From: Mesorhizobium loti
GTDB taxonomy: Bacteria; Pseudomonadota; Alphaproteobacteria; Rhizobiales; Rhizobiaceae
DNA: 64,000 nt
Direction of reading: 5' to 3'
Assembly (NCBI RefSeq): GCF_003148495.1
Contig: NZ_QGGH01000001.1
Coordinates: 248,986-312,985, forward strand
Shown here: positions 45,708 to 52,933 of the stretch, piece by piece
Layout of the letters: every line of letters begins with the position of its first letter
How positions within the stretch are numbered: the stretch's first letter is position 1
The notes under the pieces: generated by a model
Seen by the model: only the letters and a program-made list of their open reading frames with translations
The model's database searches: none
Told to the model about the DNA's origin: nothing
Translations under genes and position numbers: made by a program

Positions 45708-46191
45708 CGCTTCCGGTCCTGATGCTCCAGCCTTCGTTGGCCCATCCGGGCGATGCAGCCGCGGGAGCGGTGGCGGCAATGCTCGCCGTCTGGCCGTCGG
45801 CGCCAAGGCCCATTTTGAGGAGTTTCAGCTCCAGCTGCAGCCGCTCGACCTCAAGCTCGTAGAGGCGGCTGCAATCGACGCGCTTGGGCGTACGCCCGAT
45901 CGGGATCACGACGCGGCCGTAGGTGGCGACGTCATTGTTCGACTGGTTGTTGCCTCTGATGACGCCGAGATCGACATACGCGCCGGAACCGGACACGGCG
46001 GAACGGCAAGTGGTGCCGTCCGCGGCATGGACCTCGTCCTGGCCCTGGGGCAAGGTGACACCGGGCAGGTTGAAGCCGCTCTCGTTCTGGTTGAGGTTGT
46101 AGATGTCCTCGGCCCCGGCCGGCGAGACATTCGCCGACGCAGCCGCGAGCGCGACTATCAGGATTTGCGGCGCCCAAAAAACTTTCCGCAT
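45682..46191 (-). CDS. Unrecognised secreted protein with a poly-Lys tail
   Basis: 169 residues. A signal peptide of about 27 residues ends in AGA. The mature part is mostly beta and loop, with a pair of cysteines (TCRSAVSG and DCSRLYEL), a Leu-rich helix (ELEVERLQLELKLLKM) and a C-terminal run of six lysines. It overlaps the chaperone-like gene by 34 bp and the second subunit gene by 26 bp. The helix may be a coiled coil for assembly. No known family recognised. Confidence 0.6.
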   Translation of the reverse strand: MRKVFWAPQILIVALAAASANVSPAGAEDIYNLNQNESGFNLPGVTLPQGQDEVHAADGTTCRSAVSGSGAYVDLGVIRGNNQSNNDVATYGRVVIPIGRTPKRVDCSRLYELEVERLQLELKLLKMGLGADGQTASIAATAPAAASPGWANEGWSIRTGSDGKKKKKK

Positions 46192-46550
46192 ATCTGTGCC
46201 CTTATCTGCGTCTGTTGATTGGGAAAGGGGATGCTTTCGGTACAGATACGCACTTTACGCTCGGCGGCGCCGCCAAAGGGCACGACCACAAGGACAGGAC
46301 GGGACGCCTGGGAAGCCAGCTGGAAGACATTTGGAGAGATCCTGGCGTCTACCGGCTGAAAATCCTGGTCGTAGACGTGTATTTCGACCCGGATCTTCCG
46401 GTCGTAGGGATTGGCTGGGAAAACGCGGACCGCGAAGACGTCGGTGAAGCTGTTGACCTCGCCACGCATCGGCGACATCGACTGCGCCTTGGCGGCAATG
46501 GGCGCCAATCCGACGGCCAGTGCCGTCGCCAGGATTCGAGCATGTTTCAA
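46158..46550 (-). CDS. Half-length PapD-like periplasmic chaperone
   Basis: 130 residues; the start appears to be a TTG at 46550 behind GGAGGGG. A signal peptide of about 22 residues precedes an Ig-like domain. VRVFPANPYDRKIRVEIHV and the SRPVLVVVPFGG strand are close to the N-terminal domain of pilus chaperones, and an IC near the end resembles their domain border. The second Ig domain of normal chaperones (about 220 residues) is absent. It would guide folding of the two subunit-like proteins. Overlaps the next gene by 34 bp. Confidence 0.6.
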   Translation of the reverse strand: MKHARILATALAVGLAPIAAKAQSMSPMRGEVNSFTDVFAVRVFPANPYDRKIRVEIHVYDQDFQPVDARISPNVFQLASQASRPVLVVVPFGGAAERKVRICTESIPFPNQQTQIRAQICGKFFGRRKS

Positions 46551-46572
46551 GGACCCCTCCTTCGCTACGGCG

Positions 46573-47043
46573 TCATTCGCAGCGCAGCGTTACCGTTGCC
46601 TGATAGTTGCCGTTGGCGAAGCGGTTGCTGCCGCCCTTGGTGCCGGCGAGATGGACCGAGACGAGGTCGGCGCCGGGGGTGCTGATGCTGGTGGCCGAGC
46701 CGGTCTCAACGATAGAGTGCGCACCAGCGGCGGAGTAGGTCGGTGTCCAGGTCGTCGATGTGCTGTCGGCCGATGGCACCGTCGTGGTGGTGACCGGATC
46801 GACGCTGAGCGACACACCTCCGGTCGTCGTCAGCGTCACGGTTCCGGCAGAACCGCCGCTGTTGTGGGAGCTGAGGGACTGGAGATCGGGACTGACCGTC
46901 ATCGTGCCGTTGGTGGCAACGACAAGCGTGCAGGTCGGCGCGATTGTGCCATTGAAAATGACATTCTGCGTCGTGGCCAACGCGGTCTGGTCTATGCTGG
47001 CAACCAGCAGAACTGCGCCGAAGGCGGCGCGAAACAACGTCAT
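46573..47043 (-). CDS. Secreted fimbrial-subunit-like protein (pilin 1 of the cluster)
   Basis: 156 residues from the ATG at 47043, with TAGGAGGTCTCG before it. The signal peptide is about 23 residues. The mature protein is Thr/Ser/Gly-rich with two cysteines (IAPTCTLVV and the final LRCE), fitting a single disulfide Ig-like pilin. The end GNYQATVTLRCE is shared with the downstream subunit. It leads a four-gene overlapping set with no usher. The upstream 218 bp are strongly AT-rich. Confidence 0.65.
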   Translation of the reverse strand: MTLFRAAFGAVLLVASIDQTALATTQNVIFNGTIAPTCTLVVATNGTMTVSPDLQSLSSHNSGGSAGTVTLTTTGGVSLSVDPVTTTTVPSADSTSTTWTPTYSAAGAHSIVETGSATSISTPGADLVSVHLAGTKGGSNRFANGNYQATVTLRCE

Positions 47044-47261
47044 CGAGACCTCCTATTAAGCCGGATCGCCCGAATTAATATGGGTCATCATCACTTTATC
47101 GTGGTTAATTTAGGGTTAACTAAAATAACATTTGAAAATAACAAACATGGTAACCAGAGGTTGCCCTCGGTTGTATGCAAGCAAAACGAAACAGAAAAAC
47201 CTAATTATACTTAAATGTCGATATCTATATATTCCTTCGGCAATAATTGGAAAATCGATGT
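47044..47261. promoter_or_regulatory. AT-rich leader of the fimbrial-like cluster
   Basis: About 47060-47240 is far more AT-rich than its surroundings (runs such as TTAACTAAAATAACATTTGA and AATTATACTTAAATG). This suits a promoter region bound by a nucleoid-type repressor such as MucR/Ros, or recent acquisition; both are inference. Confidence 0.45.
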
Positions 47262-48137
47262 TCACGACACCTGCCCGGCTTCCCAGCCCAGGATAGCGCG
47301 CTTGCGGGTCAGGCCCCAATGATAGCCGGTGAGGTCGCCGGATTTGCCGATGGCGCGGTGGCAGGGCACCACGAAAGAGAGCGGATTGGCGCCGTTGGCG
47401 GCACCAACGGCGCGGCTGGCGGACGGCGTGCCGATGCTGGCGGCGATCGAGGAATAGGTGCGGGCCTTGCCCATCGGGATCTTGAGCAGCGCCTCCCAGA
47501 CACGAACCTGGAAGTCGGTGCCGATCATGACGACATGCAGCGGTTGGTCGGGGCGCCACAGCGTCGAGTCGAAGATGCGCGCGGCGTAGGGGCCTGTGGC
47601 AGTCATGTCCTCGACATAGAGGGCGTTCGGCCAGCGGCTGGACATGTCGGCGAAGGCGGCGCGCTCCTCGCCGGGGTCGCTGAAGGCGAGGCCGGCAAGC
47701 CCGCGGTCGGTGGCCATGATCAGGGCGGTGCCGAAGGGCGAGGAATGGTAGCCGTAGCGGATGGTGAGCCCGGCGCCGCGCGTCTTGTAGTCGCCCGGCG
47801 ACATCGCCTCATGGGTGACGAACAGGTCATGCAGCCGGCCCGGGCCGGACATGCCCAGTTCGAACGAGGTCTCGAGCAGCGGCATGCCGGAATCGAGCAG
47901 CCTGCGCGCATGATCCAGTGTCACCGCCTGCAGGAAGGCCTTGGGCGACAGGCCGGCCCAGCGGGTGAAGAGTTTTTGCAAGCCGGTCGGCGTTTCGCCG
48001 ACCTCCTCGGCCAGCTCTTCGAGGGAAGGCTGGTCGCGATAGTCGAGGCTGATCTTCTCGATAGCACGGCGCACGATTTCATAGTCGCTGCCTTGCGGCG
48101 TGATGTCCTTGTTGAGGACTGCTGTGTGTGTGCTCAT
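47262..48137 (-). CDS. Ada-like AraC-type regulator / methylated-DNA-[protein]-cysteine methyltransferase
   Basis: 291 residues from the ATG at 48137. An AraC-type helix-turn-helix occupies about 20-105. The C-terminal 90 residues are the O6-alkylguanine transferase with the acceptor Cys in VVPCHRAIG and the DNA-contact helix before it. It lacks the N-terminal zinc Cys domain of full Ada, so it cannot act by that sensor; it repairs O6-methylguanine directly and may regulate genes. Stand-alone, 58 bp from a divergent methyltransferase gene. Confidence 0.9.
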   Translation of the reverse strand: MSTHTAVLNKDITPQGSDYEIVRRAIEKISLDYRDQPSLEELAEEVGETPTGLQKLFTRWAGLSPKAFLQAVTLDHARRLLDSGMPLLETSFELGMSGPGRLHDLFVTHEAMSPGDYKTRGAGLTIRYGYHSSPFGTALIMATDRGLAGLAFSDPGEERAAFADMSSRWPNALYVEDMTATGPYAARIFDSTLWRPDQPLHVVMIGTDFQVRVWEALLKIPMGKARTYSSIAASIGTPSASRAVGAANGANPLSFVVPCHRAIGKSGDLTGYHWGLTRKRAILGWEAGQVS

Positions 48138-48195
48138 GGAACTGTCTCCTTGAGCCGGAATATCGCCCCTTGGGGCGTCGATCGCCACCCGAAAC

Positions 48196-49068
48196 TTGCC
48201 TTCTTGCGGCGCATACCCAGATAGACACGGGATTCGAGCCCAGGAGTCGCTCATAGCCGGCGAAAAAGTAAATCTCACCGGGGCAAAGGAGACCTTACTG
48301 ATGACGCTCTACGGCAAGGCGCTGGAGAGCCGGTTGCCGGATTCGCTGCTTAGGGATCATTTCGCCGAAGAGGTGGTTCGCAAGATCGACTATGATTTCT
48401 CCCGGCTCAAGGTCGACGACAATCTCGGCGTCGGCCTGGCGATCCGGGCAAAGACGCTGGACGTCCGCGTTGAGGACTTTCTCGCCAGAAATCCTGACGC
48501 CATCGTGCTGCATCTGGGCTGCGGGCTCGATACGCGTATCTTCCGTGTCGATCCACCGCAAGGCGTGGACTGGTTCGATGTCGACTACCCCGAGGTCATT
48601 GAACTCAGGCGCAAGCTTTACCCGTTGCGCGACCATTACCATCTGGTTGCCTCGTCGGTGACCGAGCCCGGTTGGCTGGCTGAAGTGCCGCGCAATCGCC
48701 CGGCCATCGTGGTGGCGGAAGGACTGACGCCCTATCTCCCAGCCGAAGAGGGGCCACGCCTGTTAGCGCGGCTCGTCTCGCATCTTGCCAGCGGCGAGCT
48801 GATGTTCGACGCCTACAGCCGTTTCGGCCTGAAGCTGCTTCGCCTCAATCCGACCATCAAGGCGACGGGCGCCGAGGTCCACTGGGCCATCGACGATCCG
48901 CACGAACTGGAGCTGGCTGTTCCGAAGCTGCGATTCGTCGAGGACATCTCGGCCTACAAGCCCGAACACGCCGCCCGCATGGGCTGGTCCGCGAAACTGT
49001 TCATCCGCCTGTGGAGACACATTCCTGCATTGCGAAAGGTCGGCAGGCTTTTGCGCTATCGGTTCTGA
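48196..49068 (+). CDS. Class I SAM-dependent methyltransferase (LCMT/Ppm1 family)
   Basis: About 290 residues by the TTG at 48196; the next ATG is at 48301. The leucine-carboxyl-methyltransferase-like fold has AIVLHLGCGLDTRIFRV (in part) as motif I and DVDYPEVIELR as a following motif. Homologues begin close to the KVNLTG stretch, just after an ATA codon at 48253 that has AGGAG 8 bases before, so the natural start may have been lost or may be ATA. Small-molecule methylation (for example antibiotic or polyketide type) is typical of the family. Target unknown. Confidence 0.78.
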   Translation: MPSCGAYPDRHGIRAQESLIAGEKVNLTGAKETLLMTLYGKALESRLPDSLLRDHFAEEVVRKIDYDFSRLKVDDNLGVGLAIRAKTLDVRVEDFLARNPDAIVLHLGCGLDTRIFRVDPPQGVDWFDVDYPEVIELRRKLYPLRDHYHLVASSVTEPGWLAEVPRNRPAIVVAEGLTPYLPAEEGPRLLARLVSHLASGELMFDAYSRFGLKLLRLNPTIKATGAEVHWAIDDPHELELAVPKLRFVEDISAYKPEHAARMGWSAKLFIRLWRHIPALRKVGRLLRYRF

Positions 49069-49081
49069 GGCACTTTTTGCC

Positions 49082-49148
49082 GCAATTCCCCAGGGAAGCG
49101 CTGCGCGCTTTTCCCGGGAAAACCGCTTCACACTTTTCCTGGAATTGC
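49082..49148. repeat. Palindromic repeat, GCAATTCC arms (copy 4, long form)
   Basis: Arms 49082-49089 and 49141-49148, with the extra GGGAAGCGC/GCGCTTTTCCC hairpin seen in the 36470 copy. Between convergent genes. Confidence 0.75.
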
Positions 49149-49150
49149 TT

Positions 49151-49645
49151 CTAGCGCGTCTTGGCGGTCGCCAGCGCGCGTGAAAAAGCCGTGGCAAAGC
49201 TTTCTCGGGAGGCTGGGTCCAGGAACGATCCGATCGGCACGTTCTGGCCTTGCCCTTCAACCGTCATCCTGGTGATGCCGATCTCGGTGTGACGAGCGAC
49301 CGAAAACCGCGCCCAGAACGGATTGAAGCGATGCGCTTCCGATTTACCGGAGGGTGCCGTCTTGCGGATGTCGAGGCTGGTGCGCGAGACCGAGACTTCC
49401 TCGCGTGCGCGGGCGGCCCGGTAGTTGACGCGAAAGGCGATGTAGACGGCGATCACGTCGAGGCCGAAGAAGCCGAACACCGGCCAGGCACCGCGCGACA
49501 GGAAAAACGCACCTGTCACCAGCCAGCCGAACAGCAGCGCGCCCATCAGGATGAAGAAACCTGTCCGGCCCAGCGACCGATGCGGGGTCAGTAGCGCCTG
49601 AAAGAATGGCTCGTCGGCCTGAAACGAGGCGTTTGTGTCGCTCAT
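49151..49645 (-). CDS. DUF2244 domain membrane protein
   Basis: 164 residues. Two closely spaced membrane segments (about 25-45 and 48-70) and a C-terminal soluble domain (RTSLDIRKTAP onward) fit DUF2244, an alphaproteobacterial family, usually near nth or cytochrome-related genes. It overlaps no other gene; nth begins 22 bp away on the other strand. Function unknown. Confidence 0.87.
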   Translation of the reverse strand: MSDTNASFQADEPFFQALLTPHRSLGRTGFFILMGALLFGWLVTGAFFLSRGAWPVFGFFGLDVIAVYIAFRVNYRAARAREEVSVSRTSLDIRKTAPSGKSEAHRFNPFWARFSVARHTEIGITRMTVEGQGQNVPIGSFLDPASRESFATAFSRALATAKTR

Positions 49646-49667
49646 GAGGGGATATTATAGGAGGGAA

Positions 49668-50474
49668 ATGGCGAGCCCCAAGTCCAAAGATTCTTCCATG
49701 TCCAAAAAAGAGCTGTTGCCCGGACGGCGCGATGGGTCGAACGCCAAGCCGCGCCCGCGCCCGGTGCGGCGCACTTCGCGCTATAGCCCGGCGGAAGTGC
49801 ACGAGATCTTCCGGCGCTTTTCCGTCCAGAGGCCCGAGCCGAAGGGCGAGCTCGAACATGTCAACGCCTTCACGCTGCTGGTCGCGGTGGTGCTGTCGGC
49901 GCAAGCGACCGATGTCGGCGTTAACAAGGCGACGCGGGCGCTGTTCAAGATCGCCGATACGCCGCAGAAGATGCTGGCGCTGGGCGAAGCCAAGGTCGGC
50001 GAGTACATCCGCACCATCGGGCTCTGGCGCAACAAGGCGAAGAATGTGATTGCGCTGTCGCAAGCGCTGATCCGCGACTATGGCGGCGAGGTGCCTGACG
50101 ACCGCGATGAATTGGTCAAGCTGCCGGGCGTCGGGCGCAAGACCGCCAATGTCGTGCTCAACATGGCCTTCGGCCAGCACACGATGGCTGTCGACACGCA
50201 TATCTTCCGCATCGGCAACCGGCTCGGGCTGGCGCCCGGCAAGACACCGGAACAGGTCGAGCAGGGGCTGCTCAAGATCATCCCGGACGAATATATGCGC
50301 CACGCGCATCACTGGCTGATCCTGCATGGCCGCTATGTCTGCAAGGCGCGCAAGCCGGATTGCACGGCCTGCGTCATCGCCGACATTTGCAAGGCCGAGG
50401 TGAAGACGACCGACGTACCGGCACCGCTGGTGCCGATCGCGCCCCTTGAAATGGCTTCAGCGGCAGATCAGTAG
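49668..50474 (+). CDS. nth: Endonuclease III (DNA glycosylase/AP lyase)
   Basis: 268 residues from the ATG at 49668, which follows TAGGAGGGAA; an earlier ATG at 49635 lacks a site. A basic N-terminal extension of about 30 residues precedes the helix-hairpin-helix LPGVGRKTANVV with the catalytic Lys just before, and Asp in AVDTHIFR. The 4Fe-4S cluster ligands are spaced C-x6-C-x2-C-x5-C near the end. It removes oxidised pyrimidines and nicks the strand. The last 7 bases overlap the convergent DUF2214 gene. Confidence 0.95.
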   Translation: MASPKSKDSSMSKKELLPGRRDGSNAKPRPRPVRRTSRYSPAEVHEIFRRFSVQRPEPKGELEHVNAFTLLVAVVLSAQATDVGVNKATRALFKIADTPQKMLALGEAKVGEYIRTIGLWRNKAKNVIALSQALIRDYGGEVPDDRDELVKLPGVGRKTANVVLNMAFGQHTMAVDTHIFRIGNRLGLAPGKTPEQVEQGLLKIIPDEYMRHAHHWLILHGRYVCKARKPDCTACVIADICKAEVKTTDVPAPLVPIAPLEMASAADQ

Positions 50475-50923
50475 CCGTAGCCGCGTGCCATCGCCGCGGC
50501 GAAGACCGGGATCAGCAGGAAGATGAAAGCCTCGGCGCGGATATAGGTCTTCACGGACGCAAGCTCAGTTGCCGGCACCAGGAACGAGGGATTGGCGCTT
50601 GCCTGCCTGTTCCAGGAAATGAAGCGGACGGTCGGGATGATCGACAGCAGCCCGACCATGCCAAACGCCGCCATCTTGGCCCAGAACACCCAGTTGTAGA
50701 CGTAGAATTCCCAGCCCTTGAGGCCGTAGAAGACGCGGCCGATGCCGACTATGATGATCAGCGTGGCGATGATGCCATAGTGGCGATCGATGCCGGCGAG
50801 CCGCTTGAGCGTGGCAGCGGCCAGATCGCCGCGGATCAGCACGAATTCGGCACCGATGATCCCTGCCAGTGAAAACACCAGCACATGATGGAAGATCGCA
50901 AGCACAAGATCGGTGGCGTCCAT
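50468..50923 (-). CDS. DUF2214 family membrane protein
   Basis: 151 residues with four hydrophobic segments and a conserved His near residue 12 (LAIFHHVLVFSLAG) as well as a HYG in the second loop. It fits DUF2214, a small inner-membrane family of unknown function found in alphaproteobacteria; the histidines could bind heme. It converges with nth with a 7-bp overlap. Confidence 0.85.
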   Translation of the reverse strand: MDATDLVLAIFHHVLVFSLAGIIGAEFVLIRGDLAAATLKRLAGIDRHYGIIATLIIIVGIGRVFYGLKGWEFYVYNWVFWAKMAAFGMVGLLSIIPTVRFISWNRQASANPSFLVPATELASVKTYIRAEAFIFLLIPVFAAAMARGYGY

Positions 50924-51123
50924 GCTTTTTTCCCTTGGGTCTGACGGCGCCGCCCCGCGCCTGAAAAAGGATCACGCTGCTAGTGTGAATCAGCCTGTCG
51001 CGAAAATAACACCGTCGCGCAAGATTCCCATAGTGGAGCCTGGATGATGGGCCGCATTGCCCTGGCCCTTGCACCAGACCGGCGATTTGCTAAGCGCTGA
51101 CAATCCGTGCGAGGGCAGATCCC

Positions 51124-51657
51124 ATGAACAATTCACCAGCGACCAGTGCTCCTGTCATCGAGACGAAGCGAACCATCCTGCGGGCACACCAGCTTGGCGA
51201 TTTCGAGGCCTATGCCGCGATGTGGACCGATCCCGTCGTCACCCGTTTCATCGGCGGCAAGCCGCGCACGCGCGAAGAGAGCTGGATGCGCTTCCTGCGT
51301 CACGCCGGCCTGTGGTCGCTGCTCGGCTACGGTTTCTGGGCGATCGAGGAGAAGGCGACGGGCCGTTTCATCGGCGAGGCCGGTTTTCACGATCTCAAGC
51401 GCGATATGGAGCCGTCGATCGAGGGCATTCCCGAAGCCGGCTGGGCGCTGGTTCCGGCCGTGCACGGGGCGGGCTTCGCCACCGAGGTTGTTGGCCGCGT
51501 GCTCGCATGGGGCGAAGAGACGTTCGGGCGGGAGAAGACCGTCTGCATCATCGATCCGGAAAACGTCGCTTCGCTGAGGGTCGCGGCGAAGTGCGGTTTC
51601 CGGGAAGTGGTGCAGACCACCTATCACGACGCCCCGACCATCCTGCTGGCGCGGTGA
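51124..51657 (+). CDS. GNAT family N-acetyltransferase (RimJ/RimL type)
   Basis: 177 residues beginning at 51124. The RimJ-like pattern includes IETKRTILRAHQLGDFEAY at the start, WAIEEKATGRFIGEAGFHD in the middle and the acetyl-CoA site VHGAGFATEVVGRVL, with NVASLRVAAKCGF near the end. It would acetylate an amine, often of a protein N-terminus or small antibiotic. Stand-alone, 200 bp from the divergent DUF2214 gene. Confidence 0.88.
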   Translation: MNNSPATSAPVIETKRTILRAHQLGDFEAYAAMWTDPVVTRFIGGKPRTREESWMRFLRHAGLWSLLGYGFWAIEEKATGRFIGEAGFHDLKRDMEPSIEGIPEAGWALVPAVHGAGFATEVVGRVLAWGEETFGREKTVCIIDPENVASLRVAAKCGFREVVQTTYHDAPTILLAR

Positions 51658-51686
51658 CCCTAGAGCCGGCTCTAATCAAAGGGATA

Positions 51687-51736
51687 GAGCATGATGTCGT
51701 CCGAAAAACCGCTTCACACTTTTCGGCATCATGCTC
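51687..51736. repeat. Palindromic repeat, GAGCATGATG arms
   Basis: Perfect arms 51687-51696 and 51727-51736 around the shared AAAAACCGCTTCACACTTTT core, so the core is conserved while the arms differ from the GCAATTCC copies. Located between the GNAT gene and the OmpA-family gene, both on the plus strand. Confidence 0.75.
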
Positions 51737-51805
51737 CAGGCGGCGTCATCGACTGGACATACCCGCTCTGTTAGCATCGAGTATAATGCGAAGGGGGGAC
51801 GATCG

Positions 51806-52906
51806 ATGCGTGCATTCAAGACGACAGCTCTAACGTTTTTCTGGGCGGTGCTGGTGCTCATGCTGGCCGGACGGCTGGCGGCAGCCGACGCGACGGCGCC
51901 GACCGCCGATATCGAGGGCGCCGCCGACAACCATCTCGCCAAGCGCTACGAAGGCTCGTTCATCGTCTCCTATGAGAAACTGGCCTTCACGGATTTCAGC
52001 GTGCCGCTGTCGCCGCTGAAGCCGAGCGCGGACCCCGACGCGCGCGATGCGATGAACAATCGTGTCTTCGCACCCGACAAGAAGGCCGAGGTCGAGGGCG
52101 CTTTGACCCGCATCGCCTATGTGCTGCCGGCCGAGCGTTCGCCGCTCGAAGTGCTGCGCAACTATCAGGATGTGATCGCGGCGGCCGGCGGCGAAATCCT
52201 GTTCGAATGCAAGAAGGAGGAATGCGGTGGCGCCGCTGACCGCTCGTCGAGCGGCGGGGGCGGCGACATGAGCCTGACGATGTATTCCTTCCATGAGAGC
52301 GATCTGAAGGACGCGGCATTCTCCAATGGCGCCTGCGCACTGACCTCCGGCATCAACGACCAGCGCTATTTCTCGGCCAAGGTGCCGCAGGACGGCGGCG
52401 ACGCCTATGTGACCGTGCAGACCTATTCGATGACCGACGATCTCTACTGCAAGGAGCTCAACGGCCGCACCGTTGCCATCGTCCAGGTGCTGGAACCCAA
52501 GGCGCGCGACAAGAAGATGGTGGTGGTCGAGGCGGCCAAGATGGCGGATTCACTCTCCGCCACCGGCAGCATTTCGCTCTACGGCATCTTCTTCGACACC
52601 GACAAGGCCGACATCAAGCCGGAGTCGGAACCAACGCTGAAGGAAATTTCGACGCTGCTGGCCAACGACCCTGATATGGCCGTGATCGTCGTCGGCCACA
52701 CCGACAATCAAGGCGCCTTCGACTACAATCTCGACCTGTCGTCGCGACGGGCGCAAGCGGTCAAGGCGGCACTTGTGTCGAAATACGGCATCGACGGGGC
52801 GCGGCTGACCGCTGCTGGCGCCGGCATGATGGCGCCTGTCGCCAGCAATGATGATGACGCGGGCCGCGCCAAGAACCGCCGTGTGGTTCTGGTCAAGTTG
52901 AACTGA
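51806..52906 (+). CDS. OmpA family outer-membrane protein
   Basis: 366 residues from the ATG at 51806, preceded by AAGGGGGGAC. A signal peptide ends near AAA at residue 27. The N-terminal region (30-245) is an unrecognised beta-rich domain with pairs of cysteines (FECKKEECGG). The C-terminal 120 residues are an OmpA-like peptidoglycan-binding domain: GIFFDTDKADIKPESEP, VGHTDNQG and SSRRAQAV. It would link the outer membrane to peptidoglycan. Confidence 0.9.
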   Translation: MRAFKTTALTFFWAVLVLMLAGRLAAADATAPTADIEGAADNHLAKRYEGSFIVSYEKLAFTDFSVPLSPLKPSADPDARDAMNNRVFAPDKKAEVEGALTRIAYVLPAERSPLEVLRNYQDVIAAAGGEILFECKKEECGGAADRSSSGGGGDMSLTMYSFHESDLKDAAFSNGACALTSGINDQRYFSAKVPQDGGDAYVTVQTYSMTDDLYCKELNGRTVAIVQVLEPKARDKKMVVVEAAKMADSLSATGSISLYGIFFDTDKADIKPESEPTLKEISTLLANDPDMAVIVVGHTDNQGAFDYNLDLSSRRAQAVKAALVSKYGIDGARLTAAGAGMMAPVASNDDDAGRAKNRRVVLVKLN

Positions 52907-52933
52907 AGCGAGTCTTCCGAACGAGGACGCATT

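Noticed and set aside
48230..48255. TTCGAGCCC stretch resembling a tRNA T-loop
   Set aside because: No acceptor stem, anticodon arm or CCA-side pairing around it.
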